Source: an uncultured Bdellovibrionales bacterium
GTDB lineage: Bacteria; Bdellovibrionota; Bdellovibrionia; Bdellovibrionales; UBA1609
DNA: 64,000 nt
NCBI GenBank assembly: GCA_938002015.1
Contig: CALLAU010000003.1
Location: 130,084-194,083, forward strand
Direction: 5' to 3'
The notes below the pieces were generated by a model. The model saw nothing but the letters and a program-made list of their open reading frames with translations. It searched no databases and was not told the origin of the DNA. Below, one piece after another: positions 1 to 8,680 of the stretch. Numbering within the stretch: position 1 is the first letter of the stretch; the number at the start of each line of letters is the position of its first letter. The position numbers were made by a program, and so were the translations under genes.

Positions 1-306
1 CTTATCACTTGTAAGACCCGTAAGTCTTGACCAGTCATCTATTAATAGGTCTTCAACTTCAATTGTTGAAGCGTAACCGTAATTAAAAACTGTTTTTAAC
101 TTTTTATCTTCTGTGATTTCAAAATCTTGAACCACAAGAGGATATGATTGAGGAGCTAGAAGAGCTTTTTCACCTTCATGTTCACAAAAAAGAACATGAT
201 TATCTAAAATCATTGAATCTAGACAAGACTTACCAAAAACCTCATCTTTAATGATTTGGTCATCTAAAATAAAATACCCTTCAGGGTTTAAAACTAAAGT
301 TTTCAA
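1..306 (-). CDS. Unrecognised protein, 3' end outside the window
   Basis: An open frame of 102 codons reads off the left edge of the window, so the C-terminus is missing. I chose the TTG at 306-304 because AGGA sits four bases upstream and no ATG or GTG lies nearby in frame. The visible part starts MKTLVLNPEGYFILDD and shows no signal peptide or membrane segment, so it is probably cytoplasmic. It begins 6 bases after the stop of the upstream membrane-anchored gene, so the two are probably co-transcribed. I do not recognise the family. Confidence 0.55.
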   Translation of the reverse strand, partial: MKTLVLNPEGYFILDDQIIKDEVFGKSCLDSMILDNHVLFCEHEGEKALLAPQSYPLVVQDFEITEDKKLKTVFNYGYASTIEVEDLLIDDWSRLTGLTSDK

Positions 307-312
307 AAAATC

Positions 313-723
313 CTATCTGTTATCTGGCCTAAAAGTAAGACCTTCACTAAATTCAAAAGCTTGACCATCAATTGTTAAAGTCTCTGCTTCCCAGTACTGA
401 GTTTCCTCATCTGACTTTGCAAGAAAGAGGTCTGTTTGGCCTTTCTTTTTTACTATAACGTCTTCCTCACCACCTACTTTTGTGTACGCTATTTCAAAAA
501 AAGCTCTGATTTTATTTTTTGCTAAAGATTTAGTCCAAAATTTCTTCACCTCAACTCCACTAGCTTCAGGAGTGTATTCCGTGATGATTTCAATAAGCTC
601 ATTCTGCAGGTTTTCTTGAATTTTAATATGCACTCCCTCAGAAATGCCTACTTCACTTCCATTAAAAAGACCCCAAGTTGCATAAAGACTGAATATTAAA
701 GCAAATACGCCTAAAAGTTTCAT
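313..723 (-). CDS. Unrecognised membrane-anchored or exported protein (136 aa)
   Basis: The frame could open at 783, but the Met at 723 has a good ribosome site (GGAAAGAG) about 8 bases upstream and puts a hydrophobic segment at the very N-terminus (MKLLGVFALIFSLYATWGLF). That segment is either a signal peptide or a single anchor. The remaining 115 residues are soluble, charged and without cysteines. The protein starts the minus-strand pair at the left edge and is divergent from the leucine-catabolism operon. I do not recognise a domain. Confidence 0.6.
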   Translation of the reverse strand: MKLLGVFALIFSLYATWGLFNGSEVGISEGVHIKIQENLQNELIEIITEYTPEASGVEVKKFWTKSLAKNKIRAFFEIAYTKVGGEEDVIVKKKGQTDLFLAKSDEETQYWEAETLTIDGQAFEFSEGLTFRPDNR

Positions 724-879
724 AAAATCACTCTTTCCTTTCCTACCTGTACTTAATAAAACTAAACGACAACAATATAGCATAGGTATTTTAAAGCAAT
801 ATGATGTATATACTTATCATAGGTTGCCTTGCACCAGAAGGAAGTTTTTTTTAAAAGATAATGAAACAAAGGGGATATT

Positions 880-2484
880 TTGCCTATTTTTAAGTCAGAA
901 ATTAAATCATCAGACCCTGCTTTTAAAAGCAATGAGGAACACTTAAAAGCCCTTACTAGTGAGCTTCATGAAAAAATAAAAACTGTAAAGCTTGGCGGCG
1001 GTGAAAAATACATTGAAAAGCACAAATCAAGAGGAAAACTTACTGCAAGAGAAAGAATTGATCAGTTACTTGATGAAGACAGTTCTTTTCTTGAGATTTC
1101 AAGTTTAGCAGCAAATGGTATGTATAAAAATGCTGCTCCAAGTGCAGGAGCTGTTGCAGGAATTGGAAAAATTTCTGGAACACTTTGTATGGTTTTAGCT
1201 AATGATGCCACTGTAAAAGGTGGAACTTATTTTCCAATGACAGTTAAAAAACATTTAAGAGCACAAGAAATTGCTTTAGAAAACAACCTTCCTTGCATTT
1301 ATTTAGTTGATAGTGGCGGAGCTTTTCTACCTCTGCAATCAGAAGTTTTTCCTGATAAGGAGCACTTTGGAAGAATTTTTTATAACCAAGCACAAATGTC
1401 AGCAAAAGATATCCCTCAAATTTCAGTTGTTATGGGAAGTTGCACAGCTGGAGGAGCCTACGTTCCTGCAATGAGTGATGAAAATGTTATCGTTAAAGGA
1501 ACTGGAACTATATTTCTAGGAGGCCCACCTCTTGTAAAAGCTGCAACAGGGGAAGTTGTTACAGCTGAAGAACTTGGTGGAGCTGAAGTACATTCATTTA
1601 AAAGTGGAGTAACTGATCACATAGCTGAAAACGATGAAGAAGCTCTTCTTATAGCAAGAGATATTGTTGAGCATCTAAATCATAAATCTGAAAAAATAGA
1701 GATCACTGAGTATGGAGAACCACTTTTCTCAGCAGAAGAGCTTTATGGCGTTATTCCAAAAGATGCTAAACAACCTTTTGATGTTAGAGAAGTCATCACA
1801 AGAATTGTTGATGACAGTGACTTTCATGAGTTTAAAGAAAATTTTGGAACAACTATTGTGACATGCTTTGCAAAAATTCATGGAATGCCTGTTGGTATTA
1901 TTGCAAACAATGGTGTTCTTTTTTCAGAAAGTTCACTAAAAGCCGCACATTTTGTAGAACTCTGTGATCAAAGAAAAATACCGCTAGTCTTTATTCAAAA
2001 CATCACAGGCTTTATGATTGGTAAAAAGTATGAAAATGCTGGAATTGCAAAAGATGGCGCTAAAATGGTTATGGCCGTAAGTAATGCAACAGTGCCAAAA
2101 ATTACACTTATCATTGGGGGTTCTTATGGAGCTGGAAACTATGGAATGTGTGGCAGAGCTTATCAACCAAGGTTTTTATGGATGTGGCCAAATGCAAAGA
2201 TTTCGGTGATGGGTGGAGAACAAGCTTCAAATGTCTTATGGACTGTTAAAAAAGATCAAATGGATAAAAAAGGTGAGAAATATTCTGAAGCAGATGAAAA
2301 AGAGTTTAAATCTCCAATCTTAAAAAAGTATGAGGATGAAAGCTCATCTTATTACTCAACAGCTCGAATGTGGGATGATGGTATTATTGATCCAAAAAAT
2401 ACTAGAAAAGTCTTAGCTCTTTCTTTAGAAGCTGCTCTTTCAACTCCAATAAAGCAAAGAGCTTCTGGCGTTTATAGGATGTAG
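880..2484 (+). CDS. liuB: Acyl-CoA carboxylase carboxyltransferase subunit, probably 3-methylcrotonyl-CoA carboxylase beta
   Basis: 534 aa, the normal length for the biotin-dependent carboxyltransferase beta subunit (crotonase-fold, two tandem halves). Family landmarks are visible: the N-terminal [21 protein letters not shown] segment, the VDSGGAFLP oxyanion region, [16 protein letters not shown], and [20 protein letters not shown] in the second half. It would transfer carboxyl from carboxybiotin to 3-methylcrotonyl-CoA in leucine degradation. The substrate is inferred from the neighbours (methylglutaconyl-CoA hydratase, biotin carboxylase, biotin carrier, HMG-CoA lyase), which together give the Liu pathway; sequence alone cannot exclude a related substrate such as geranyl-CoA. 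The start is TTG at 880 with GGGG five bases upstream. First gene of the operon. Confidence 0.9.
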   Translation: MPIFKSEIKSSDPAFKSNEEHLKALTSELHEKIKTVKLGGGEKYIEKHKSRGKLTARERIDQLLDEDSSFLEISSLAANGMYKNAAPSAGAVAGIGKISGTLCMVLANDATVKGGTYFPMTVKKHLRAQEIALENNLPCIYLVDSGGAFLPLQSEVFPDKEHFGRIFYNQAQMSAKDIPQISVVMGSCTAGGAYVPAMSDENVIVKGTGTIFLGGPPLVKAATGEVVTAEELGGAEVHSFKSGVTDHIAENDEEALLIARDIVEHLNHKSEKIEITEYGEPLFSAEELYGVIPKDAKQPFDVREVITRIVDDSDFHEFKENFGTTIVTCFAKIHGMPVGIIANNGVLFSESSLKAAHFVELCDQRKIPLVFIQNITGFMIGKKYENAGIAKDGAKMVMAVSNATVPKITLIIGGSYGAGNYGMCGRAYQPRFLWMWPNAKISVMGGEQASNVLWTVKKDQMDKKGEKYSEADEKEFKSPILKKYEDESSSYYSTARMWDDGIIDPKNTRKVLALSLEAALSTPIKQRASGVYRM

Positions 2485-2539
2485 ATTTAAGAAAAATAAA
2501 TTTTAACAAACAGTATTTAAAAGCAAGGTAGATAAAAAA

Positions 2540-3322
2540 ATGTCAGTATTAGAAGTTAAAGAAGAGCGTGGTTTTTTGTTTCTTACTTTAAATAGGCCAG
2601 AAAAACACAATGCTATAAATGTTGAACTTATGGAAGAAATCACTAAAACACTTTCTTATTATAAGGATAATAAAGAAAAGCTTTCAAATTTAAAAGCTTT
2701 AGTTCTTACAGGAAATGGCAAAAGTTTTTGCGCAGGAGCTGACTTAAACTGGATGAAAAGTATGGTGAGCTTTTCTTTTGAAGAAAATAAAGCCGACTCT
2801 TTAAAGCTTTTTAATATGTTTTCTTCACTTTATGATTTTCCTCTGCCCATTGTGACATATGCGCATGGAAATGTATTTGGAGGGGGGCTTGGTTTTTTAG
2901 GCGCTTCTGATTATGTCATTGCTGAAAAAAATACGAAGTTTTGCTTTAGTGAAGTTAAATTAGGACTTATTCCAGCTGTAATTAGCTCTTTTATACTAAC
3001 TAAATCTTCTTCTAGTTTCACCAGAGCTCTTATGACCTCTGGTGAAGTTTTTACTTCAAGCACAGCTTTTCATATGGGTTTAATCCAAAAAGTTGATAAA
3101 AGTGTTGAAGGCGTAAATGCTTTACAAGACACTCTTAAGAATTATTACCAAAACAGCTCTGAAGCTCTTATCCAGTGTAAAGCGCTTCTTAAAAAACAAG
3201 AGTCTCTTAACCCACATAGTTTTAAAGTTGACTGCATTACAGCAATATCACAACTAAGATCTTCAGATGAAGCTCAAACCAGAATGAATAATTTTCTATC
3301 AAAAAAAGCGAGTAAATCATGA
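2540..3322 (+). CDS. liuC: Enoyl-CoA hydratase family protein, probable methylglutaconyl-CoA hydratase
   Basis: 260 aa crotonase-fold protein. The N-terminal LTLNRPEKHNAIN motif, the oxyanion-hole segment GKSFCAGADLNWMKSM, and the HGNVFGGGLGFLGASDYVIA segment followed by FCFSEVKLGLIPAVIS all match the hydratase/isomerase family. The glutamate in FSEVKLG lies where the catalytic acid of the family sits. Position between the carboxyltransferase and biotin carboxylase genes makes hydration of 3-methylglutaconyl-CoA to HMG-CoA the likely reaction. The stop overlaps the start of the next gene by 4 bases (ATGA), indicating translational coupling. Cytoplasmic. Substrate assignment rests on context. 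Confidence 0.85.
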   Translation: MSVLEVKEERGFLFLTLNRPEKHNAINVELMEEITKTLSYYKDNKEKLSNLKALVLTGNGKSFCAGADLNWMKSMVSFSFEENKADSLKLFNMFSSLYDFPLPIVTYAHGNVFGGGLGFLGASDYVIAEKNTKFCFSEVKLGLIPAVISSFILTKSSSSFTRALMTSGEVFTSSTAFHMGLIQKVDKSVEGVNALQDTLKNYYQNSSEALIQCKALLKKQESLNPHSFKVDCITAISQLRSSDEAQTRMNNFLSKKASKS

Positions 3323-4755
3323 ACAATAAAAAAATCATTGCAATCGCAAATAGAGGAGAGGTGGCCGTTAGAATTCACAGAGCTATTAAAGCTCTTGGCT
3401 ATGAATCTCTTCTCTTGCACTCTAAGCCTGATAAAAATACTATCGCTTATCGTCTATGTGATCACACTCAAGAAGTTGGTTCAGCTCCAAGCTCAGAGAG
3501 TTACTTAAATATTAAAAATGTAGTTGATGCAGCAAAAACTGGCGGAGCTATAGCGCTTCATCCAGGTTTTGGCTTTTTATCAGAAAACGCTGACTTTACT
3601 GATGCTTGCACAAACAACAACATCCTCTTCATAGGGCCAAGCTCAAAATCTCAACGCTTGTTTGGCGATAAAATCTCAGCAAAAGACTTCTGTGAAAAAG
3701 TAAAAGTTCCAACACTACCAAGCTATAGAGGTAAAGATAAAAGCCTTAAAACCCTTAAAGTAAAAGCAAAAGAGATTGGCTATCCTGTTCTTGTAAAGGC
3801 TGCTGCTGGTGGCGGTGGAAGAGGAATGCGAGTTGTTTTAAACGAAGATGAGCTTAATGAAAAACTAGAACAAGCAAAGAATGAAGCTTTAAAAGCATTT
3901 GGCTCAGATGAAATATTTCTAGAGAAGTATTTAGAAACCTCTAAACATATTGAAATCCAAATTTTTGGAGACGCTACAGGTCATGTTCATGTACTTGGTG
4001 AAAGAGAATGCTCTGTTCAAAGAAGACATCAAAAAATTATTGAAGAAGCAAGGTCTGCTAGCTTAAGTGATGATAAACGAGATGAAGTTTATGGATATGC
4101 AAGAACTCTTGCAGCAGAATCTGGCTACTCTGGAGCTGGCACAGTTGAGTTTTTATTTTCTGACAACAAATTTTATTTTTTAGAAGTAAACACAAGACTT
4201 CAAGTTGAGCACCCCGTTACAGAAGAAGTTTTTGGGGTCGACCTTGTACAAGCACAGATTAAAACAGCCTTTAATGAAAATATTAACTGGAACAATCCTA
4301 AGCCAAAAGGACACTCCATTGAATGTCGTATTTATGCTGAAAACTTAAAAGGCTTTCCTTCAACAGGAGAGCTAGGAAGTATAATTTTTCCTCAAGGTGA
4401 TGGCATTAGACTAGAAATAGGTTTTGCCAAAGGTGATATGATCACTCCTTTTTATGACTCTATGATAGCTAAACTTATTGTGACTGAGGCTGATAGAAGT
4501 AGCGCTATTGATAAAACTTTAAATACCCTTAAAAACTCATATTTGACAGGTATTGAAACTAATATCCCTCTACTCATTTCAATTTTAAATCATAAAGATT
4601 TTATCGATAGCACAATGACAACATCTTTTTTTGAAGAAAACTATGCTGAGGGGCTTACATCACCTTTAAGTGATAAAGAAATAAACGCTATATTTGCATC
4701 AAGTAAAACAAACAGCACACCAATAGCAGCCTTTAACCAAAGGTGGAGGTTTTGA
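3319..4755 (+). CDS. liuD: Biotin carboxylase subunit of methylcrotonyl-CoA carboxylase (alpha, lacking the biotin domain)
   Basis: 478 aa ATP-grasp biotin carboxylase. It opens IIAIANRGEVAVRIHRAIK, carries the glycine-rich ATP loop KAAAGGGGRGMRVV near residue 170, the LGERECSVQRRHQKIIEEA segment, and the catalytic EVNTRLQVEHPVTE motif. It would charge biotin with carboxylate using ATP and bicarbonate. Normal methylcrotonyl-CoA carboxylase alpha subunits are about 650-670 aa because they also carry the biotinyl domain; here that domain is a separate downstream ORF. The C-terminal 30 residues already run into the linker region. The stop TGA overlaps the ATG of the carrier gene (TGATG). Confidence 0.9.
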   Translation: MNNKKIIAIANRGEVAVRIHRAIKALGYESLLLHSKPDKNTIAYRLCDHTQEVGSAPSSESYLNIKNVVDAAKTGGAIALHPGFGFLSENADFTDACTNNNILFIGPSSKSQRLFGDKISAKDFCEKVKVPTLPSYRGKDKSLKTLKVKAKEIGYPVLVKAAAGGGGRGMRVVLNEDELNEKLEQAKNEALKAFGSDEIFLEKYLETSKHIEIQIFGDATGHVHVLGERECSVQRRHQKIIEEARSASLSDDKRDEVYGYARTLAAESGYSGAGTVEFLFSDNKFYFLEVNTRLQVEHPVTEEVFGVDLVQAQIKTAFNENINWNNPKPKGHSIECRIYAENLKGFPSTGELGSIIFPQGDGIRLEIGFAKGDMITPFYDSMIAKLIVTEADRSSAIDKTLNTLKNSYLTGIETNIPLLISILNHKDFIDSTMTTSFFEENYAEGLTSPLSDKEINAIFASSKTNSTPIAAFNQRWRF

Positions 4756-5132
4756 TGGAATTCTTTGAAACAGAAATTAAAGGAAAACATTATAAGGTAT
4801 TAAAAGAAAAAGTTGGCTCAACAGTTTGGCTCTCTTTTGGAGGCTGGAGCTTTAAACAAGATTTACCTATTGGCAAACGTTTAAAATCTAAGACTTCGTC
4901 AACTGGCGGTAATAGCAAAGAGATTAGATCACCGATGCCTGGCCAGCTTATTAAGTTAAATGTTAAAGCTGGAGATAAAATCAAGGCGGGTCAAACTCTT
5001 GCAGTTTTAGAGGCTATGAAAATGGAGCACTCTTTAAAAGCAAATATAGATGCTGTAGTAGACTCTGTTATGTTTAGAGAAAAAGATTCTCTACAAATGG
5101 ATGACCTGATCATAAAACTAAAGGATACTTAA
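4755..5132 (+). CDS. Biotin carboxyl carrier subunit of acyl-CoA carboxylase
   Basis: 125 aa. The C-terminal half is a biotinyl domain: PMPGQLIKLNVKAGDKIKAG followed by the biotinylation motif EAMKMEHSL, where the lysine would carry biotin. The N-terminal half (FETEIKGKHYKVL to the GGWSF segment) looks like the last strands of the beta-barrel that links carboxylase and biotin domains in single-chain alpha subunits. The frame is open from a GTG at 4743, but the ATG at 4755 has a strong GGAGG five bases upstream, so I start there. The ATG overlaps the upstream stop, so this looks like a natural split of the alpha subunit made by reinitiation or frameshifting. Confidence 0.85.
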   Translation: MEFFETEIKGKHYKVLKEKVGSTVWLSFGGWSFKQDLPIGKRLKSKTSSTGGNSKEIRSPMPGQLIKLNVKAGDKIKAGQTLAVLEAMKMEHSLKANIDAVVDSVMFREKDSLQMDDLIIKLKDT

Positions 5133-5135
5133 ATC

Positions 5136-6035
5136 ATGAAAAAAATTGAAATCATAGAAGTTGGAGCGCGAGATGGACTACAAAATGAGTCCAGGATTCT
5201 GCCTGCATCTACTAGATCTCAATTTGTTAAAAAGCTTTCTCAATGTGGCTTTAAAAGAATTGAGATCGGCGCTTTTGTTTCTCCAAAATGGATTCCTCAA
5301 ATGGAGGGTTCACTTCAAGTTCAAAAAAACGCTTTAAAACTTAAAACAAAAACTCAATTTTCTGCTCTCGTTCCAAATGAGAGAGGCATGCAAGATTTTT
5401 TAAAAGCACCAGTGCATGAAGTTGCACTTTTTGCAGCTTGCTCAGAATCTTTTTCAAAGAAAAATATAAACTGCTCAATTGAAGAAAGCTTTGAACGATT
5501 TAAACCAATCATAAAAGAAGCAAAAAAAAATAAAATTAAAGTCAGAGGGTATTTGAGTACAGTTTATGGGTGTCCATTTGAAGGCACCATAAATGCCAGG
5601 GTTGCTCTAAAACTTACCAAAAAATTCCTAAAAATGGGGGTTCATGAAGTTTCACTTGGTGACACTATTGGGGTTGCTACCCCTAAACAAGTTTCTCATC
5701 TTTTTAAATTAATGAAGAAAAATAACATACCGATGAAAAAAATTGCTGGCCACTTTCACGACACAAGAGGCACAGCTTTAGCAAATGTTTTAGAGAGCCT
5801 AAACCACGGAGTTACTAAATTTGACTCAAGCATTGGAGGCCTTGGGGGCTGTCCTTATGCTCCCGGCGCTTCTGGTAACCTTGCAACTGAAGATCTTATT
5901 TATATGCTACACGGAATGGGGTATACAACGGGTGTTGATTTAAAAAAAGTTATTCAAACAGCGCTTTGGATTCAAAAAGAAGTCGGGCATCCATTGATGT
6001 CAAGATTAAGCACAGCAGGCATACCTAAAAACTAA
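5136..6035 (+). CDS. mvaB: Hydroxymethylglutaryl-CoA lyase
   Basis: 299 aa, normal length for the family (LiuE in the Liu operons). HMG-CoA lyase splits HMG-CoA into acetyl-CoA and acetoacetate, the last step of leucine degradation. Visible landmarks: IEVGARDGLQNE at the N-terminus, IGAFVSPKWIPQM, GDTIGVATP, the metal-ligand stretch AGHFHDTRGTALAN, and the signature loop GGLGGCPYAPGASGN with the catalytic cysteine. It starts 3 bases after the biotin carrier stop and closes the operon. Its 3' end overlaps the stop of the convergent minus-strand gene by 4 bases. Cytoplasmic. Confidence 0.93.
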   Translation: MKKIEIIEVGARDGLQNESRILPASTRSQFVKKLSQCGFKRIEIGAFVSPKWIPQMEGSLQVQKNALKLKTKTQFSALVPNERGMQDFLKAPVHEVALFAACSESFSKKNINCSIEESFERFKPIIKEAKKNKIKVRGYLSTVYGCPFEGTINARVALKLTKKFLKMGVHEVSLGDTIGVATPKQVSHLFKLMKKNNIPMKKIAGHFHDTRGTALANVLESLNHGVTKFDSSIGGLGGCPYAPGASGNLATEDLIYMLHGMGYTTGVDLKKVIQTALWIQKEVGHPLMSRLSTAGIPKN

Positions 6036-6688
6036 AAACCTGCTTCCATAATATAATCATTTAGAACTTTTGATCCATATTCAGCGTGCATTTCCTTAAT
6101 AAATCGCGTCTCCCAAACGTATATCAACTGCCTCCAAAAAAAATCCTCACCAGGAATTGTCAAAATACGAAGTTTATTGCCACTAGATCTTCTGCCACCA
6201 TCAAGACTTTCAATAAACGTATTATCAATTAAATCTTTAGAGAAATAGTCTCTTGCACTTAAAACTCTTGGTGTATTCGTATAGTCCATATCATAAATAT
6301 CGCCATCATACTCAATAACTACATGATATCTCCAACTAACTTTCTCTTTATAACTAAGTTCTCTAGCAAAAAGAGTCGAGAAAAAAAACCTCTTATACCC
6401 CTGAAGTGTCTCTGGGCGAGCTATATAGTGGATTTTAAAATCTTTCATTTGCAAAGCATTATCAAGGTTTGCCTGCCAAAACCTAAATAGCCTTATTGAA
6501 TTCTCAGCGCAGTGGCTTGGTTTATAAATTTTTGGATTCTTAAAAGCTCTTTGAAAAAGTATATCTAGTTTTCCTTTTACATTAATATTGTTAAGTGCAG
6601 ATTTACAAGTATTAACAGAAGCCATTGATGTATTGCAAAACACAAAGAGCATTAAAATAAAAAAATACTTAAAGAAACAAAACTTCAT
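6032..6688 (-). CDS. Exported protein with a papain-like (protein-glutaminase-like) Cys-His-Asp pattern
   Basis: 218 aa with a cleavable signal peptide (hydrophobic stretch ending NTSMAS). The mature part shows SHCAENSIRLFRFW, then WRYHVVIEYDGDIYDMDYT about 80 residues later. That order of Cys, His and Asp resembles the papain-like fold of protein-glutaminase and transglutaminase-like enzymes, in which a Cys at a helix start is followed by His and Asp on adjacent strands. This is my pattern reading, not a confirmed hit. The gene starts one base after coaX ends, so it is the last gene of the CoA operon even though the product is exported. I see no obvious link to CoA synthesis. Confidence 0.5.
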   Translation of the reverse strand: MKFCFFKYFFILMLFVFCNTSMASVNTCKSALNNINVKGKLDILFQRAFKNPKIYKPSHCAENSIRLFRFWQANLDNALQMKDFKIHYIARPETLQGYKRFFFSTLFARELSYKEKVSWRYHVVIEYDGDIYDMDYTNTPRVLSARDYFSKDLIDNTFIESLDGGRRSSGNKLRILTIPGEDFFWRQLIYVWETRFIKEMHAEYGSKVLNDYIMEAGF

Positions 6689-6689
6689 T

Positions 6690-7505
6690 TTATAAATCTA
6701 AGCCTCTTACGCTTTCACTACTCATTTTTAAATGTGTATTTTTATGGTTAATTATTCTAAGACCCTGTAATACAAGTTCGGGGATTTGAATTTCAAAAAG
6801 ACCTGTTTCTTCAAACAATCTAGCTAAACCACCCGTTCCTAAAATAAGCGGAGACTCTTTACCAGCAAATCTTTCTTGCTTTATTTGAACTAAAAGCTCT
6901 TTAATTCCACCGTATATAGACCAATAAATACCGCTTTGCATACTCTCTGCTGTAGTTTGCCCACAAGCACTATTTGGTTTTATTAACTCTATTGATGGCA
7001 GTCTTGCAGTTTTACTCTCAAGGGCTGAAACCATAAGCTTAGCTCCTGCCATAATTGCTCCGCCTAAGTAATCACCTTCTTTAGTTAACACATCTACTGT
7101 AGTTGCTGTTCCAAAATCAATAATCATAATATCTCTATTAGGAAAAGCTTCTCTAGCTCCAACTGCATTAGCTATTCTATCAGCACCTACTTCAACAGGA
7201 TTTAAGTACTTGATTTTTAATCCTGTTTTAACTCCTGGCTTAATAAATAAGACTTTGTCTGAAAAATACTTTTTACATGCATTCTTTAAACTATAATCGA
7301 CATGAGGAACTACAGAACATATAGCAACCTCATTGATAAGACTTGGCTCGATTTTATTCTCTCGTAAAACATTTCTTAAAAAGATACCTAGCTCATCAGA
7401 GCTCATACCAATATGTGAACTCTTTCTAAATTGAAACTTAAGATCGCTTTTATAAAAAACTCCACCATGTATTTGAGTGTTTCCAACATCTAAACATAAA
7501 AGCAT
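6690..7505 (-). CDS. coaX: Type III pantothenate kinase
   Basis: 271 aa, usual length for CoaX, which phosphorylates pantothenate with ATP in the first step of CoA synthesis. The N-terminal LCLDVGNTQIHGGVF is the ASKHA-type phosphate loop; GADRIANAVGA and IDFGTATTVDVLT are the other two conserved phosphate and metal segments; YLGGAIMAG and TGGLARLF complete the family pattern. The ATG overlaps the stop of coaBC by one base, so it is coupled to it. Cytoplasmic. No coaA-type kinase is visible in the window. Confidence 0.93.
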   Translation of the reverse strand: MLLCLDVGNTQIHGGVFYKSDLKFQFRKSSHIGMSSDELGIFLRNVLRENKIEPSLINEVAICSVVPHVDYSLKNACKKYFSDKVLFIKPGVKTGLKIKYLNPVEVGADRIANAVGAREAFPNRDIMIIDFGTATTVDVLTKEGDYLGGAIMAGAKLMVSALESKTARLPSIELIKPNSACGQTTAESMQSGIYWSIYGGIKELLVQIKQERFAGKESPLILGTGGLARLFEETGLFEIQIPELVLQGLRIINHKNTHLKMSSESVRGLDL

Positions 7506-8680
7506 TACAAACTCCCTTCAATAAGACTTTTGACTAATAACTGCTTTGAATCACCTGATTCAACAATTTTTAAGTTCTTATCTAGTATTCTAAATTTATG
7601 TACTTCATTTGCAATTTCATCTAACTCATTATGAACAATTCTACTAGATCCACTTTTAAGAAACTGATTTGTGATTTTTTGCCTCACTGCTTCTTCACTC
7701 TGCTTATGGGTTAGCTTAAAGCTTGTAATCATAATATTTTTATTTAAAGACCATTCTTTAATTTTATTTAAAATCTTAGGAGCTTTAATTAAATTAATTT
7801 TAATTTCATTAATGGATGAGTCCATTTTGCTATCAGCAATATTTTTAAGCTTATAATCACTAACAGCAGCAAGATGAAAAACTTCTTTATATAAAGATGC
7901 CTTTAACTTAGTCTTCATTTTTAAGTAAAGATCATCTACTCCAGAAAAATACGTGATATTAAAGCCGTATTCACCCTCAAAAAGAGCCGCTGTTTTTTTT
8001 GAAGCCAAAACATCGACATAAAAATATTTTTTTAATTCCTTTATAAGTTCTAAGCCCGTCTTTCCTGAAGAGAAGTTTGAAATCTCTCTAACACCATCTA
8101 TTGATTCAAAAGTACCACCAAGTGTAATTAAAACTTTATTTAAATCTTTATTTCTAATCGAATATATTTGATCCAGTATTTTAAAAGGCTCAACCAACCT
8201 ACCTAATCCAATATGCCCACATGCCATTACACCTTCATTTGGTGAAATGACCTCTACATGACTTAGCTGCTCGAGGTATCTAACAGAGTCTTTTACCCTT
8301 TCACTCTCCCACATTCTTGGATTCATTGCAGGAAAGATTAAGTAAGGAGTCTCTGATTTCCTAGATAAAAACAGTGTTGTTAGGCAACTTGAACCAACAC
8401 CTGAAGCTATTGCATTAATAGTTTGAGCAGAGGCCGGAGCTAGAACAACTAAATCCGCCCAATCATTAAGATATATATGATCTAAACGCCTACCTGCTTC
8501 AAAATCATCCTTAAATACTTTGTTATTTGATAAAGCTTCAAGACTAGCTTCTCCTATAAAATTTAAAGCACTTTCTGACGCTGCAACCTTTACCTCATTT
8601 CCCTCTTTAACTAATGCAGAAATAACAGAGCAAACCTTATAAGCTGATATTGAGCCAGAGATTTTAATGAGAATTTTCAT
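7505..8680 (-). CDS. coaBC: Bifunctional phosphopantothenoylcysteine decarboxylase / phosphopantothenate-cysteine ligase
   Basis: 391 aa, matching the usual 390-400 aa of the Dfp/CoaBC fusion. The N-terminal flavoprotein half (CoaC) shows KISGSISAYK, a DHIYLNDWAD segment with the conserved His, LAPASAQTINAIASG, and the FPAMNPRMW loop. The C-terminal half (CoaB) shows LITLGGTFESIDGVREISNFSSGK, the nucleotide and dimer segment, and HLAAVSDY. Together they join cysteine to 4'-phosphopantothenate and decarboxylate the product. The 5' end overlaps panC by 17 bases and the 3' end overlaps coaX by one base. Confidence 0.93.
   Translation of the reverse strand: MKILIKISGSISAYKVCSVISALVKEGNEVKVAASESALNFIGEASLEALSNNKVFKDDFEAGRRLDHIYLNDWADLVVLAPASAQTINAIASGVGSSCLTTLFLSRKSETPYLIFPAMNPRMWESERVKDSVRYLEQLSHVEVISPNEGVMACGHIGLGRLVEPFKILDQIYSIRNKDLNKVLITLGGTFESIDGVREISNFSSGKTGLELIKELKKYFYVDVLASKKTAALFEGEYGFNITYFSGVDDLYLKMKTKLKASLYKEVFHLAAVSDYKLKNIADSKMDSSINEIKINLIKAPKILNKIKEWSLNKNIMITSFKLTHKQSEEAVRQKITNQFLKSGSSRIVHNELDEIANEVHKFRILDKNLKIVESGDSKQLLVKSLIEGSL

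Noticed and set aside
1984..2166. Short minus-strand frame inside the carboxyltransferase gene
   Set aside because: A shadow of liuB without ribosome site; the plus-strand protein is clearly conserved here.
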